DNA of 14,542 nucleotides from Lachnospiraceae bacterium UBA3643 (lineage in GTDB: Bacteria > Bacillota > Clostridia > Lachnospirales > Lachnospiraceae), in NCBI GenBank assembly GCA_002373855.1, contig DFKO01000107.1, positions 1-14,542 of the forward strand. Direction: 5' to 3'. Below, in pieces: positions 13,625-14,542 of this stretch. Both the position numbers and the translations under genes were made by a program. The first letter of the stretch is position 1, and each line of letters begins with the position of its first letter. Below the pieces are notes generated by a model that did not search any database, had not been told where the DNA came from, and saw only the letters and a list, made by a program, of their open reading frames with translations.

Positions 13625-14542
13625 TTATTTATCAGTGATGAGTGAATGAAGGCTCTGAAGAGACTTAAGCTCATCTCCTGCATTGTTCTTTACATAATGG
13701 ATACCTGTTGCTGTTGCGATAGCTGCAGAAACAGTTGTAAGGTAAGGAACTTTGGCCTTGATTGCTGCTTTTCTAAGGTATGAATCATCATTTACATCAT
13801 TTTTCTCAATAGGTGAGTTGACTACAAGATCAACCTCACCGTTTGTGATCATATCGTAAACGTTAGGTCTGCCCTCCTGAAGCTTCTTGACACATTCAGC
13901 CTTTATGCCCGCATCTGTGAGATACTTGTATGTACCGCTTGTAGCGATGATCCTGAATCCGTCAGACTCTAAGGATTTTGCAACCTCGATTACCTCATCT
14001 TTATCCTTATCTTTAACCGAGATAAGTACTGTTCCACCAAGAGGCAGCTTTGACTGAACAGCCTCCTGAGACTTGTAGAATGCCTCTCCGTAATGGCTTG
14101 AGAGACCGAGAACCTCACCTGTGGATCTCATCTCAGGTCCGAGTACAGGGTCAACCTCAGGGAACATATTGAACGGGAATGCAGCTTCCTTTACACCAAA
14201 GTAAGGGATGTTCTTTTCCTTAAGGCCGGGTACAGGTGATTCCTTGCCGGTAAGCTCAGATGTAATGATTTCTGTTGCAAGAGGTACCATCCTGATATTG
14301 CAGACTTTTGAAACAAGGGGTACTGTTCTTGATGCACGGGGATTTGCCTCGAGTACATAAACCTTGCCGTTCTCAATGGCATACTGCATATTCATAAGAC
14401 CGCGTACATGCATTTCCTCTGCGATCTTCTTTGTATATTCTTTAATGGTTGCAACATTTTCCTCTGAAATATGGAGTGAGGGAATGATACAAGCCGAGTC
14501 TCCGGAATGTACTCCTGCAAGCTCGATATGCTCCATAACAGC
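13625..14542 (-). CDS. carB: Carbamoyl phosphate synthase large subunit, C-terminal part (5' end outside window)
   Basis: The last 305 residues of an approximately 1060-1070 residue protein are present; the frame stays open through the window edge, so the 5' end lies beyond 14542. The enzyme makes carbamoyl phosphate from bicarbonate, ATP and glutamine-derived ammonia (with CarA) for pyrimidine and arginine synthesis. The visible part opens with the end of the second ATP-grasp domain (MEHIELAGVHSGDSAC, then VLEANPRASRTVP with the ATP/metal-binding Glu and Asn). It continues with the linker FGVKEAAFPFNMFP...LGPEMRSTGEV and ends with the MGS-like allosteric domain (from about GGTVLISVKDKDK; IIATSGTYKYL, NGEVDLVVNSP). 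The gene ends in TAA and is followed by a terminator. Whether it belongs to a pyr or an arg operon cannot be told from this fragment. Confidence 0.97.
   Translation of the reverse strand, partial: AVMEHIELAGVHSGDSACIIPSLHISEENVATIKEYTKKIAEEMHVRGLMNMQYAIENGKVYVLEANPRASRTVPLVSKVCNIRMVPLATEIITSELTGKESPVPGLKEKNIPYFGVKEAAFPFNMFPEVDPVLGPEMRSTGEVLGLSSHYGEAFYKSQEAVQSKLPLGGTVLISVKDKDKDEVIEVAKSLESDGFRIIATSGTYKYLTDAGIKAECVKKLQEGRPNVYDMITNGEVDLVVNSPIEKNDVNDDSYLRKAAIKAKVPYLTTVSAAIATATGIHYVKNNAGDELKSLQSLHSLITDK

Overview
The window reads as a chromosomal stretch from an anaerobic Gram-positive member of the Clostridia, most likely the Lachnospiraceae (Butyrivibrio/Roseburia-like). The grounds are a moderate-to-low G+C content, GGAGG-type ribosome binding sites, sigma-A-like promoters with TAAAAT -10 boxes, a eukaryotic-type NADP isocitrate dehydrogenase, a class B sortase, and BspA-type leucine-rich-repeat (LRR_5) surface proteins. 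The family assignment is an inference from protein character, not from a database match. Every gene I can support lies on the minus strand, so transcription runs from high to low coordinates, and genes fill almost the whole window.

In transcription order the window opens with the 3' part of carB (carbamoyl phosphate synthase large subunit, cut by the window edge), followed by a rho-independent terminator and trmO (tRNA m6t6A37 methyltransferase). Next comes an apparent three-gene surface-display operon with its own promoter: a class B sortase with an unusually long cytoplasmic N-terminus, a 1631-residue secreted LRR protein ending in a TPKTG sorting signal, and a 526-residue LRR protein with an N-terminal membrane/signal segment but no sorting signal. 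After it come icd (with a candidate promoter overlapping the end of the second LRR gene), a coiled-coil protein of unknown function, nnr (NAD(P)H-hydrate repair, overlapping the unknown gene by 4 bases), yebC with a strong candidate promoter, and a polyprenyl-phosphate-type family 2 glycosyltransferase that runs off the low-coordinate edge.

The sortase/LRR operon is the accessory part of the window and sits between housekeeping genes. The likely scheme is that the large LRR protein is exported by Sec, cleaved at TPKTG and covalently attached to the cell wall by the neighbouring sortase, while the smaller LRR protein stays membrane-tethered or is released. The most notable points are the 127-residue cytoplasmic extension on the sortase, the sortase-substrate pairing through a non-LPXTG motif, the second LRR protein stopping in the middle of a repeat just where the icd promoter lies, and the unknown coiled-coil protein translationally coupled to nnr. 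I found no tRNA or rRNA genes, CRISPR arrays, insertion sequences or phage genes, and there is no gene-free stretch longer than 300 bases.
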